A stretch of DNA of 22,798 nt from Actinomycetota bacterium (GCA_005779345.1 SXJQ01000309.1:1-22798), one strand, 5' to 3'; numbered from the stretch's first letter, positions 1-8,054 are shown. Notes: generated by a model from the letters alone, not told the origin. Program-made: numbers and translations.

Positions 1-1
1 G

Positions 2-748
2 GTCGGCCAGCCGTTGTCCACGCAGAAGAAGGACGGCGAATCGATCGAGGGGCAACTCGTGACGACCGCCGACGGTCGCGTGATCGAGCGCATCGTCGAG
101 CACGTGATCGTGCAGGAGCCGGTCCGTCAGAAGCTGCCGCGGACGCGAACCGCCAAGACGTTCTCGTTCCGCGTCGCCGACTGCCACGGTTACGTGACGG
201 TGGGCGAGTACGGCGACGGTCGGCCCGGCGAGCTGGTCCTCCAGGTCGCCAAGCAGGGCAGCACGCTCGCCGGGATCATGGATGCGTTCGCGATCTCGGT
301 CAGCCACGGCCTCCAGTACGGCGTGCCACTCGAAGCGTTCGTGCGGATGTTCACGAACATGAAGTTCGAGCCCGCGGGCATGACCGATGACCCCGACATC
401 CGTTTCGCGGCGAGCCTGGTCGACTACATCTTCCGGCGGCTCGCGGTCGAGTACCTGCCGCACGACCAGCGCGAGGCGATGGGGATTCTCACCATCGGCG
501 AGCGGATGCAGCCGACGTTGCCCGGCGTCGAGGAGTCGGCGACGCCGTCGAGCCCGAGCCTCGACCTCGGCCCCGACGACTTGCCGCCGTCGGCGGTCCT
601 GCCGACCGCACCGGCCGCACCGACTACGCCGCGCCCGGTCGTGCGTCAGCACGAGGTGGTGCTGTGCCACGTCTGCGGCGACATCATGCAGCGGGCCGGC
701 AGCTGTCACGCCTGCCCCAGCTGCGGCGCCACCAGCGGCTGCAGCTGA
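2..748 (+). CDS. nrdJ: Vitamin B12-dependent (class II) ribonucleotide reductase, C-terminal part
   Basis: This is the 3' end of an adenosylcobalamin-dependent ribonucleotide reductase, which reduces ribonucleotides to deoxyribonucleotides in the cytoplasm. The frame is open to the left edge, so the gene is cut by the window; a TTG at 14 is only an internal codon. Visible hallmarks are the stretch KLPRTRTAKTFSF, a GYVTVGEYGDGRPGEL segment, GSTLAGIMDAFAISVSHGLQYGVPLE and the DPDIRFAASLVDYIFRRL block, all typical of the NrdJ C-terminal region. The tail is a Cys-rich motif (CHVCG, then CHACPSCG and SGC), which matches the zinc- or redox-type Cys cluster at the end of actinobacterial NrdJ. An Ala/Pro-rich linker separates it from the body. 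The catalytic barrel lies outside the window. Confidence 0.93.
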   Translation, partial: VGQPLSTQKKDGESIEGQLVTTADGRVIERIVEHVIVQEPVRQKLPRTRTAKTFSFRVADCHGYVTVGEYGDGRPGELVLQVAKQGSTLAGIMDAFAISVSHGLQYGVPLEAFVRMFTNMKFEPAGMTDDPDIRFAASLVDYIFRRLAVEYLPHDQREAMGILTIGERMQPTLPGVEESATPSSPSLDLGPDDLPPSAVLPTAPAAPTTPRPVVRQHEVVLCHVCGDIMQRAGSCHACPSCGATSGCS

Positions 749-755
749 GGCCACC

Positions 756-805
756 CGTTCGTTGAGTGGATTTCCCGGATATCGAGGAAATCCACTCAAC
801 GAACG
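756..805. repeat. Perfect 20-bp-stem palindrome downstream of nrdJ
   Basis: The arm cgttcgttgagtggatttcc (756-775) is exactly complementary to 786-805, with a 10-nt loop (cggatatcga). It begins 7 bp after the nrdJ stop. No T-run follows on either side, so it is not a textbook intrinsic terminator. It could still end or protect the nrdJ transcript, or be a copy of a dispersed palindromic element. The remaining sequence up to the LLM gene holds nothing else except that gene's -10 box. Confidence 0.85.
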
Positions 806-867
806 TCGAGCACGGCGCTCGGCGCGGGCGAGCGCCGCGCGGGAGGCGGTCGAGCATCGGCTCGGGG

Positions 868-880
868 TACGTTCCCCACC
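868..880 (+). promoter_or_regulatory. Putative leaderless promoter -10 (TACGTT) of the LLM oxidoreductase gene
   Basis: TACGTT at 868-873 is followed by 7 nt and then the ATG at 881. No Shine-Dalgarno sequence is present. The TANNNT box 6-7 nt ahead of the start is the usual arrangement for actinobacterial leaderless mRNAs. No clear -35 was seen. Confidence 0.5.
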
Positions 881-1927
881 ATGAAGCTCAGCGTGATGCT
901 CAACTACTCCGGCGACGTGATGGCGGCCGCGAACGAGGCGGTCGAACTCGAGAAGGCCGGGCTCGACTGCGCCTGGGTCGCCGAGGCATACAGCTTCGAC
1001 GCGATCTCGATGATGGGCTACCTCGCCGGGCGCACCGAACGGCTCGAGATCGGCAGCGCGATCGTCAACGTCTACAGCCGCACACCGACCCTGCTCGCGA
1101 TGACCGCGGCCGGGCTCGATGTCGTCAGCGGCGGCCGGGTCCACCTCGGCCTGGGCGCGAGCGGACCGCAGGTGATCGAAGGCTTCCACGGCGTGCCGTA
1201 CGACAAGCCGCTCACCCGCACCCGCGAGGTCATCGAGATCTGTCGCTCGGTGTGGCGGCGTGAGGTGATCGACCACCACGGTCCGACGGTCGACATCCCG
1301 CTGCCCGAAGGGCAGGGCACCGGGCTCGCCAAGCCGCTGAAGCTCATCAACCACCCGGTACGAGACCAGATCCCGATCTGGATCGCGAGCCTCAAGGGCA
1401 AGAGCGTCGAGATGACCGCGGAACTCGCCGACGGCTGGATCCCGATCTTCTATGTTCCCGACCGTGCCGACCGCGTCTGGGGCGACGCGCTCGCGGCCGG
1501 ACGCGCGAAGCGCAGCGCCGAACTCGGGCCGTTGCAGGTGATCGCGGGTGGTCCGGTGATGTTCACCGACGATCCCGATCTCCCGGCCAAGATCAACGAC
1601 TTCGGTCGCGGCATGGCGGCGCTCTACGTCGGCGGCATGGGCGCGCGCGGCAAGAACTTCTACAACGACATCATGAGCGCGTACGGCTGGGAGGGTGAGG
1701 CCAAGATCATCCAGGACCTCTACCTCGACGGCAAGAAGGACGAGGCGGCGGCGGCGATTCCGGCCGACTTCCTCGCCGCCGCGTCGCTCGTCGGCAGCGA
1801 GGGCTACGTGAAGGAGCGCATCGCCGCGTACGCCGACAGTGGCGTGACGCACCTCCAGCTCACACTCATCGGCTCGCTCGAACAGAAGCAGGCGACCCTC
1901 GAGAGGTTGCGCGGCATCATCGACTGA
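881..1927 (+). CDS. LLM-class (F420-dependent type) flavin oxidoreductase
   Basis: This 348-residue protein has the length and layout of the luciferase-like monooxygenase (bacterial luciferase/F420) TIM-barrel superfamily. The first strand is MKLSVMLNYSGD. It is followed by the LEKAGLDCAWVAEAYSFDA segment, the TERLEIGSAIVNVYSRTPT block and GGRVHLGLGASGPQVIEGFHG, the characteristic cofactor-binding region. In Actinomycetota such proteins usually use coenzyme F420 rather than FMN; that assignment and the substrate are inferred. The ATG at 881 is chosen because it opens the first beta strand and follows a TACGTT -10 box at leaderless spacing. The regulator gene downstream starts only 10 nt after the stop, so the two are probably co-transcribed. 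Confidence 0.9.
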   Translation: MKLSVMLNYSGDVMAAANEAVELEKAGLDCAWVAEAYSFDAISMMGYLAGRTERLEIGSAIVNVYSRTPTLLAMTAAGLDVVSGGRVHLGLGASGPQVIEGFHGVPYDKPLTRTREVIEICRSVWRREVIDHHGPTVDIPLPEGQGTGLAKPLKLINHPVRDQIPIWIASLKGKSVEMTAELADGWIPIFYVPDRADRVWGDALAAGRAKRSAELGPLQVIAGGPVMFTDDPDLPAKINDFGRGMAALYVGGMGARGKNFYNDIMSAYGWEGEAKIIQDLYLDGKKDEAAAAIPADFLAAASLVGSEGYVKERIAAYADSGVTHLQLTLIGSLEQKQATLERLRGIID

Positions 1928-1937
1928 ACGGAGCACC

Positions 1938-4616
1938 GTGGGGATGGAGTTCGGTCGAACGCTCGTGGGGCGCGACGCGGCGGTGGACGACACGGTCCGC
2001 GCGCTCCGTGCCGGCCCGCACGGGGTCGCCCCGGACGATGTCGGCGCGAGCGGCGTCGTGGTCGTCGGTCCGGCGGGCGTCGGCAAGTCGAGACTGCTCG
2101 CGGAGGTCCTCGCCCGGCTCGACGCCGTGGGCTTGCGAACCCTCGCGGTCGGCGCGACCGAATCGTCGCGCGACCTCGCGCTCGGCGCCTTCGCGTCGCA
2201 CGTCGACCCGGCGCACATGCCCACGGCGGGCCGGGCGGGCGACTCGCTGCCGTCGAGCCTGAGCGGCGCGCTGAACGGGCTGCGAACCCGGTTCGGGTCC
2301 GACCGATTCGTCGTCGCGGTCGACGACGCGCACGATCTCGACGACCTGTCCGCAGTGATGCTGCACCACCTCGTGCGCGACGGGTCGGCGTCGGTGTTGC
2401 TCACGGCGCGCGCGGGCGCCGCGCTGGCGCCGGCGCTCGACGGGCTGATCCGCGGCGCGCTCATCACTCGTTCCGACCTCGCCCCGCTCGGTGAAACCGA
2501 GATCGGGCTCGTGGCTGTCGAGACGTTGGGAGGGCCGGTCGACGGTCCGACCCGAAGGCGGCTCGCGGCCGCGGTGGTCGGCAACCTCGTGTTTCTGCGC
2601 GAACTCCTGCGCGACGGTCGAGACTCGGGAGCGTTGTCGTTCCGGGAGTACGTGTGGTCGTGGCACGGCCCGATCGCTCCGGGTCCGCGCGTCGTCCACC
2701 TGGTCGAGGGCTCGCTCGCCGGCGCGAGCGGCGCAGTCCGCGATCTCTTGGACCTGCTCGCGGTCGCGGATGTGGCCGAGCTCGACGTCGTGCTCGGGTT
2801 CGCCGACGCGGCGGTGCTCGACGTCGCGGAACGCGAGAAGCACATCGTCGTCGATACCGATGGTCGACGCACCACGGTCCGGCTCGCGCATCCGCTCGTC
2901 GGCGCGGCGCTCGTCGCGACGATGCCCGAGATGGCGAGGCGTCGTCTCGCTGGCGCGCTCGCCGACGCGCTGACGTCGCGCGGCCTGCGCCGCGCCGAAG
3001 ACGGACTCCGCGTCGCCGTGTCGGAGCTCACCGCGCACCGCAACCTCGACGCGGCGAGGCTCCTCGATGCCGCACGCCTCGCTCGCTCGCTCGACGACCT
3101 CGAGCTGTGGGAGCGCCTGAGCCGGGCTGCGGTCGGCGTCGCCGACGAGCCGGGTGCGCGCGTCGCCCTCGACGAGTGCCTCGCGTGGCAAGGTCGTTTC
3201 GGTGAGCTCGTCGACGGAACCGGCATCGACGTCGCGGCCGATCCCGAGGTGTTCGCCCGTCACGCTCGGACCCGCGCCGCGGCGTTGTTCTTCGGCGAGG
3301 GCGAAGAGGGCGGCGCGAACGCCTCGCTCGAAGCCGCCGAGATGGCGCTCGCCGGCGATCCCTTCGCTGCCGACATCCGATCGCACCGCGCCGAGCTCGC
3401 GATGTTCTCGGGAACGTTTCGCGTCGCGGAGCGCCTCGCTCGCGACGTTCTCGCCGACCCGAGCGCGCCGGCAGTGGCGACCGCGACCGCCTTCGGGGCA
3501 CTCGTGCCGAGTCTCGCGCTGACCGGCCGCGTCGAGGCTGCCCGAACGACGGCCGGCGAGGGGATCGACTTCGTCATGGGGCTCGCCGATCCGCCCTTCT
3601 GGGAGGGGGCCGGGATCATGGTCGGCGACTTCCTCGCTGCACTCGTCGGCGGGCACCTCGCCGACCTCGAACCGACCCTCGAAGCCCTCTACGCGGAGGC
3701 GGTGGCGAAGCCGCTCGATCCGATCCGTGGTGTGTGGGCGTTGATGCTGGGCCGCAGCGCGACCGCGCGCGGCGACCTGTGTCTGGCAAGCGCGCGACTG
3801 CACGAGTCGGCGGGCCTGCTGCGACGCAACGATCCCGGACGCGTGCTCGCGTGGTGCCTCGGTTCGCTCGCGCAGGCCGAGGGCCAGCGTGGCAATGGGG
3901 TCGCCGCGACCCGCGCGATCGAGGAGATGGACGAGGTGCACCTCCCGGCGATGCGGGCCTTCGATGCCGATCGTGAGATCGGCCGGGCCTGGGCGGCGAG
4001 CGCGAGCGGCAGCGCGGACCGCGCGCGGTCGATTGCGATGAACGCAGCCAACGAGGCGTTCGACTCCGAGGCCTTCGGTTCGGCGGCCGTCGCGGCGCGT
4101 GACGCGACGCGCCTGGGCGCGCGCGACCTCGCGCCCCTGTGGGCCGACCTGCACCTCGCGGTCGATGGGCCGTTGGCGCTGGCGACAACGGACCTGCTCG
4201 CCGCGCTCGAACGACGCGACCCGGGCGAGGTGCTCGGGATCGCCGAGGGTGTCGCGACGTGCGGTGCCGCGCTGTGGTGCGCCGAACTCGCCGCGCACGC
4301 ACACGCGCTCGCCACCACGCAGGGCGACGCGGCGAACTCCGCGCGGGCGTTGCTCGTGCGCTCCCGGGCCGAGGCCGCGTGCTCCGGTGCCGACACGCCG
4401 ATGATGCGCTGGGGAGTTCATCGGTCGACCGACGCGATCCTCACCAGACGCGAACTCGAGATCAGCCGGCTCGCGGCCGACGGGGTGACGAGCGCCGAGA
4501 TCGCGGAGCGCCTCTTCGTGTCGCGCCGGACGGTCGACAACCACCTCGCCAACGTGTACCGCAAACTCGGCGTCTCGTCGCGCGCCGAACTTGCCGGCCT
4601 CCTCGGCGGCTCCTGA
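1938..4616 (+). CDS. LAL-family LuxR transcriptional regulator with AAA/NACHT-like ATPase domain
   Basis: This is a large ATP-binding regulator of the LuxR (LAL/MalT-like) class, 892 residues if read from GTG 1938. The N-terminal ATPase has a Walker A (GPAGVGKS, residues 44-51) and a Walker B-type segment (FVVAVDDAHDLDD, about 124-136). The long middle is Ala/Leu/Arg-rich and helical, resembling the TPR-like sensor region of the family. The last roughly 60 residues form a LuxR helix-turn-helix (LTRRELEISRLAADGVTSAE, then the VSRRTVDNHLANVYRKLGV recognition part). GGAG at 1930-1933 sits 4 nt before GTG 1938 and 10 nt before ATG 1944, so the true start may be ATG 1944. The 10-nt gap to the LLM oxidoreductase suggests one operon. 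The ligand and target genes cannot be read from the sequence. Confidence 0.9.
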   Translation: MGMEFGRTLVGRDAAVDDTVRALRAGPHGVAPDDVGASGVVVVGPAGVGKSRLLAEVLARLDAVGLRTLAVGATESSRDLALGAFASHVDPAHMPTAGRAGDSLPSSLSGALNGLRTRFGSDRFVVAVDDAHDLDDLSAVMLHHLVRDGSASVLLTARAGAALAPALDGLIRGALITRSDLAPLGETEIGLVAVETLGGPVDGPTRRRLAAAVVGNLVFLRELLRDGRDSGALSFREYVWSWHGPIAPGPRVVHLVEGSLAGASGAVRDLLDLLAVADVAELDVVLGFADAAVLDVAEREKHIVVDTDGRRTTVRLAHPLVGAALVATMPEMARRRLAGALADALTSRGLRRAEDGLRVAVSELTAHRNLDAARLLDAARLARSLDDLELWERLSRAAVGVADEPGARVALDECLAWQGRFGELVDGTGIDVAADPEVFARHARTRAAALFFGEGEEGGANASLEAAEMALAGDPFAADIRSHRAELAMFSGTFRVAERLARDVLADPSAPAVATATAFGALVPSLALTGRVEAARTTAGEGIDFVMGLADPPFWEGAGIMVGDFLAALVGGHLADLEPTLEALYAEAVAKPLDPIRGVWALMLGRSATARGDLCLASARLHESAGLLRRNDPGRVLAWCLGSLAQAEGQRGNGVAATRAIEEMDEVHLPAMRAFDADREIGRAWAASASGSADRARSIAMNAANEAFDSEAFGSAAVAARDATRLGARDLAPLWADLHLAVDGPLALATTDLLAALERRDPGEVLGIAEGVATCGAALWCAELAAHAHALATTQGDAANSARALLVRSRAEAACSGADTPMMRWGVHRSTDAILTRRELEISRLAADGVTSAEIAERLFVSRRTVDNHLANVYRKLGVSSRAELAGLLGGS

Positions 4617-4676
4617 GCCTCGGTCTGCGGCTCGCGTCGACGCAGGCGGGCTCGGCACTGATCGCGCATGATCAAA

Positions 4677-4695
4677 ATGAGTAATGCCTACTCAT
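4677..4695. promoter_or_regulatory. Candidate operator: 7-bp inverted repeat with 5-nt spacer
   Basis: The sequence ATGAGTA-atgcc-TACTCAT is a perfect dyad inside the most AT-rich part of the 193-bp gap between the LAL regulator and the Calx-beta/RCC1 gene. Its size and symmetry fit a binding site for a dimeric regulator. The bound protein is unknown. Confidence 0.45.
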
Positions 4696-4795
4696 GACGC
4701 CGTGCCCCGCTGTTGGTCTGATGCAGAGCGAAAACCGGCAGCGGCAGTACGTGCGGGCAGTGTGGTCCGCCCGCCTCGCTTCGGTGGGGGCGAAC

Positions 4796-4803
4796 GAGGA
4801 GGG
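4796..4803 (+). promoter_or_regulatory. Strong Shine-Dalgarno that sets the start at 4810
   Basis: GAGGAGGG lies 6 nt before ATG 4810, and that ATG opens a signal peptide. The longer in-frame reading from 4684 would put about 42 non-conserved residues ahead of the signal peptide, so it is not used. Confidence 0.8.
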
Positions 4804-4809
4804 CTCAGT

Positions 4810-6975
4810 ATGCGCATCCGATTCCTGGCCTGGCGGACCGGTATGTGGGGACTGCTCGGCGTACTGCTGGCTGCCGGTGCTCTGCTCCCGGTGCACTCAG
4901 CCTCGGCCGTCGGTCTGCCGACGTTCTCGGTGGGCGACGGCTCGCTCGTCGAGGGCGACTCCGGATTCCGTCAGGTGAAGATCCCCATCACCCTGTCGGC
5001 CGCGGTGGGCGTGACGACGACGATCAACTACACCGTGTCGGCCGGCACCGCGACTGCCGGCACCGACTTCTTGCCGCTCACGAACAAGAAGTTGACCTTC
5101 AAGCCCGGCATCGTCAAGAAGACGATCGCGGTCAAGGTCTACGGCGATGCCGCGGACGAAGGCGACGAGACGATGGTGGTGACGTTGCTGACGCCGACCG
5201 GCGGCACCGACACGCTGCGTGCCGCCGGCACCGGGACGATCATCGACGACGACCCGATCGTCGGGGCGACGGTCGACATCGGCGACGTCGCGGTCGTCGA
5301 GGGCGACTCGGGTGGTGGCGTGGCCGGAACGGTCGCGCAGTTCACCGTCACCCTCAGCGAACTCTCGCTCGCGAACGTGACCGTGCAGTACGCGACGGCC
5401 GCCGGAACGGCGAGTGCGGGCTCGGACTTCACGTCGATCCCCACCAAGACGCTCACGTTCAAGCCGGGTGTCGTCAAGAAGTACGTCACCGTCAAGGTCA
5501 CGCGAGACACGAGTGCCGAGGCCAACGAGGTGTTCACCGTCGGTCTCGCCAACGCGGTCGGCGTCGGCTTCGGGCTCGGCCGATCGACGGGGACCGGAAC
5601 GATCCTCGACGACGACGTGCCCGGGGCGCCGGTGATCGCGGGTACGACCCCGACGTCGCCCGCGGCGTCGACGACACCGCTGGTGTTCGGGACCACCGGA
5701 CCGAACGCGGCGACGGTGAGCCTCTACTCCGACTCCGCGTGCGCCGGGCCGGTACAGGGCTCGGGCAGCGCGGCCGCCTTCACCGGCGCCGGGCTCTCGG
5801 TCACCGTTCCGGCCGGCACGACCACGACGATCTACGCGCAGGTCTCGAGCACGCTCGGCCTGCTGTCGGCCTGCTCGACCGGCTTTGCGTACTCGAGTTC
5901 GGCACCGACTCTGACGGGTTTCGGCTGGGGCAGGAACGACGGGGGCAATGCCGGCATCGGCACGTTCAGCGCACCCGGCACGGGGGTGCTCACACCGACA
6001 TCGATCATGGCGGACGCCTCGGTCGTGGCGACGACGGGGTTCTCCTCGGCTGCGGTGAGGTCCGACGGAACGCTCTGGACCTGGGGTCAGAACGGTTTCC
6101 ACGGGCTTGGTGATGGATCGTTCGGAGATCGCGCTGTCCCCACCCAGGTCGGGACGGACACCGACTGGAGTGCGCTCGCTGGGGGCTGGAACTTCATGCT
6201 CGCTCTCAAGGCCGATGGATCGCTGTGGGCCTGGGGGATCAATGCCTTCGGGCAGCTCGGCGACGGCACGGGGACCGACCGCCCGACCCCGACGCACATC
6301 GGCACCGACACGTGGACCGAGATCGGCGCGGGGAGCTTCCACTCGGTCGCGGTTCGGAGCGACGGAACCTTGTGGGCATGGGGTGCGAACAACGTCGGAC
6401 AGGTCGGGGACGGGACGACGACGAATCGGTTCGCACCGGTGCAGGTCGGTTCCGACTCCGACTGGACCGCGGTCGACGCCGCCGAGCATTCGATGGCCTT
6501 GAAGTCCGACGGAACCCTCTGGGCCTTCGGATGGAACTACAAGGGCCAGCTCGGCGACGGCACGTTCACGAATTCCGCGGTGCCGGTGCAGGTCGGAGTG
6601 GACTCCGACTGGGCATCGATCAACGCCGGGGGCTGGGCGTCGTCGGCGATCAAGACCGACGGAACGCTGTGGACCTGGGGTGACAACGCGTTCGGCACGC
6701 TTGGCATCAGCGGCCCCGGACTGAGTCAGACGCCGCTGCAGGTGGGGACCGATACCGACTGGGCGCAGGTCTCGTCCTCGACGTGTACCGAGCCCACGCC
6801 TGTGCTCGCCATCAAGTCCGGGGGATCCCTCTGGGGCTGGGGCAGCAACGACTTCGGACAGCTCGGTGTCGGCTCCGCCTACGGCGTTCAGGCGACGCCG
6901 GTGCAGGTCGGGACCTCGATCAACTGGTCGACCGTGGTCGCCGGCTGCGAGCACTCGCTCGGGATCCAGGGCTGA
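4810..6975 (+). CDS. Secreted protein with two Calx-beta domains and a seven-repeat RCC1 propeller
   Basis: This 721-residue exported protein is probably surface-associated or released. Residues 1-33 form a signal peptide: Arg-rich start, hydrophobic core GLLGVLLAAGALL and an ASA cleavage site. Two tandem Calx-beta domains follow, each starting with a VEGDSG-type strand and ending in a TI(I/L)DDD motif (about 36-155 and 156-275). The acidic DDD ends suggest Ca2+ binding. After a Thr/Ser/Ala-rich linker come seven RCC1-type repeats of about 50 residues with the signature SDGTLWxWGxNxxGQLGDG. The first repeat (FGWGRNDGGNAG) is degenerate; seven match a complete propeller. The protein stops right after the last blade, with no LPXTG, membrane anchor or dockerin visible. 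Binding or adhesion is a possible role, but no ligand is indicated. Confidence 0.88.
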   Translation: MRIRFLAWRTGMWGLLGVLLAAGALLPVHSASAVGLPTFSVGDGSLVEGDSGFRQVKIPITLSAAVGVTTTINYTVSAGTATAGTDFLPLTNKKLTFKPGIVKKTIAVKVYGDAADEGDETMVVTLLTPTGGTDTLRAAGTGTIIDDDPIVGATVDIGDVAVVEGDSGGGVAGTVAQFTVTLSELSLANVTVQYATAAGTASAGSDFTSIPTKTLTFKPGVVKKYVTVKVTRDTSAEANEVFTVGLANAVGVGFGLGRSTGTGTILDDDVPGAPVIAGTTPTSPAASTTPLVFGTTGPNAATVSLYSDSACAGPVQGSGSAAAFTGAGLSVTVPAGTTTTIYAQVSSTLGLLSACSTGFAYSSSAPTLTGFGWGRNDGGNAGIGTFSAPGTGVLTPTSIMADASVVATTGFSSAAVRSDGTLWTWGQNGFHGLGDGSFGDRAVPTQVGTDTDWSALAGGWNFMLALKADGSLWAWGINAFGQLGDGTGTDRPTPTHIGTDTWTEIGAGSFHSVAVRSDGTLWAWGANNVGQVGDGTTTNRFAPVQVGSDSDWTAVDAAEHSMALKSDGTLWAFGWNYKGQLGDGTFTNSAVPVQVGVDSDWASINAGGWASSAIKTDGTLWTWGDNAFGTLGISGPGLSQTPLQVGTDTDWAQVSSSTCTEPTPVLAIKSGGSLWGWGSNDFGQLGVGSAYGVQATPVQVGTSINWSTVVAGCEHSLGIQG
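5920..6972 (+). repeat. Seven tandem RCC1-type coding repeats of about 150 bp
   Basis: The repeats lie in the 3' half of the Calx-beta/RCC1 gene. Each unit encodes DGTLWxWG, a Gly-rich turn, VPVQVGxDxDW and a hydrophobic strand. The DNA copies share blocks such as gacggaac and caggtcgg but have diverged in between, so recent unequal crossing-over is not obvious. Confidence 0.8.
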
Positions 6976-6997
6976 ACAGCTGCACTGCTGAAAACGC

Positions 6998-7039
6998 GGG
7001 TCGGTGGCCTCGACCGCTTGCGGTCGGAGCCACCGACCC
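6998..7039. terminator. Hairpin terminator between convergent genes
   Basis: The outer stem gggtcggtggc (6998-7008) pairs with gccaccgaccc (7029-7039). An inner stem cgaccgc/gcggtcg surrounds a 2-nt loop, with a 2-nt internal mismatch between the stems. Read on the minus strand it is followed by cgcgtttt, a short T-run, so it suits the SurE-like gene best. It lies 22 nt beyond the plus-strand stop and may act in both directions. Confidence 0.7.
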
Positions 7040-7046
7040 TGGCGGT

Positions 7047-7985
7047 TCAGGCGGCGGCGGGTTCGGTCCCGACCTCGCTCAGGGTGATGTAGCCGAGCGC
7101 GAACGCTTCGACGTCGTTCGCGATGTCGGCGGTGCCGCCGCCGGTGCCATCCGTCGTGACCGTGCAGTCGATGTCTTGCACGATCTCCTTGCCCGTCTGT
7201 TCGGTGGCGGCGTCGATCTCGAGCACGCCGCGGGGCTCGCCGACGGCGCACGTCGGGGCGTTGAGGTTCCAGACCTCGGCCGCGTCGCCGCTCGTCGGAT
7301 CGAACGCGAGGATCTCGGCGCGGTGCTCGACGATCCAGGCCACCGCGGCGGCGACGCTCGCGGGGTAGTCGGGTGCATCGGCGAGGCCCTGGCTGACCGC
7401 GAGGGCCGGGATGCCGCGCGACCCCGCGGCGCGGGCGGCGCCGACCGTGCCCGACACGTCGGTGAGCACGCCGAGGTTCTGGCCGAAGTTGGAGCCCGCG
7501 ACCACGAGGTGCGGCGGGGCGTCGGCGAGCACGGAGTCGAGACCGTAGTTGACACTGTCGGCCGGGAAGCCGTCGACCGCAGTCACCGGGTAGCCACCCG
7601 CGGTCTGCTGTTCGGTCGCGGTGAGCGTGCCGGGGGTCGTGCTGCCCCCGGCACCGCTCTTGTTCTCCAACGGCGCCACGACGGTGACCTCGACGTCGGG
7701 GAGTTCGAGGAGCGCCGCGACGAGCACGTCGATACCCTCGGCCGCGTACCCGTCGTCATTGGAGACGAGGATCCGCAGCGGCTCGACCGAGATCGTCGTC
7801 GTCGTGGCCGGCGCCGTCGTGTCGGGGGGCGCCGCGCTCGAGGCGCTGGTGCTCGCGCCACCGGATTCGTCGTCACCGCCTCCGCAAGCACCGAGGCCGA
7901 GGGCACCGAGCAGCACGAATGCCGACAGCGACGAGATCGCAAGCGTCCTGTGCAGGGCGCGCTTCTGGGGCAGGACTGGGGTCAT
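7047..7985 (-). CDS. SurE-like 5'/3'-nucleotidase family lipoprotein
   Basis: This 312-residue protein is predicted to be lipid-anchored outside the membrane. Residues 1-34 form a lipoprotein signal ending in the lipobox LGAC (Cys34), followed by a low-complexity Gly/Ser/Thr/Pro linker to about residue 66. The rest is SurE-like. It has NDDG at 76-79 (metal-binding Asp pair), Ser110 in NKSGAGGS, Asn166 in VAGSNFGQNLG (standing for the usual SGIN motif), and SGTVGAARAAGSRGIPALAVS. Known SurE proteins are metal-dependent phosphatases acting on nucleoside monophosphates and are usually cytoplasmic, so an exported version is uncommon. Two Cys late in the protein could form a disulfide. The start is ATG 7985, because it opens the signal peptide and has CAGAAT 7 nt upstream, preceded by TGC; an in-frame extension to 8078 would run through a hairpin. 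Confidence 0.87.
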   Translation of the reverse strand: MTPVLPQKRALHRTLAISSLSAFVLLGALGLGACGGGDDESGGASTSASSAAPPDTTAPATTTTISVEPLRILVSNDDGYAAEGIDVLVAALLELPDVEVTVVAPLENKSGAGGSTTPGTLTATEQQTAGGYPVTAVDGFPADSVNYGLDSVLADAPPHLVVAGSNFGQNLGVLTDVSGTVGAARAAGSRGIPALAVSQGLADAPDYPASVAAAVAWIVEHRAEILAFDPTSGDAAEVWNLNAPTCAVGEPRGVLEIDAATEQTGKEIVQDIDCTVTTDGTGGGTADIANDVEAFALGYITLSEVGTEPAAA

Positions 7986-8023
7986 GGCCAGGATTCTGGC
8001 AGGGTTTCCCGCCCGCTGACGCG

Positions 8024-8054
8024 TCACCGCCCCGGGGGCGCCCCGGGGCGGTGA
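8024..8054. repeat. GC-rich 14-bp hairpin upstream of the SurE-like gene
   Basis: tcaccgccccgggg (8024-8037) pairs perfectly with 8041-8054 around a 3-nt gcg loop. It lies about 40 nt upstream of the predicted SurE start. No T-run follows on either strand. It could be a terminator remnant or a regulatory structure. The rest of 8055-8310 shows no gene I can support. Confidence 0.6.

Noticed and set aside
756..805. Reading the palindrome as a standard Rho-independent terminator
   Set aside because: No T-run follows the stem on either strand, so it is recorded only as a palindrome.
1917..4658. 913-codon minus-strand open frame opposite the LAL regulator
   Set aside because: Arg/Glu-rich with no motif. 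It is the antisense shadow of a gene with Walker A, Walker B and LuxR HTH, as expected in DNA with strong third-position GC.
5920..6972. Possible CRISPR or non-coding tandem array
   Set aside because: The units are in frame, diverged and encode RCC1 blades; there are no identical short repeats with unique spacers.
4897..7251. 784-codon minus-strand open frame across the Calx-beta/RCC1 gene
   Set aside because: Arg-rich shadow without domains; the plus strand has an SD, a signal peptide and repeats.
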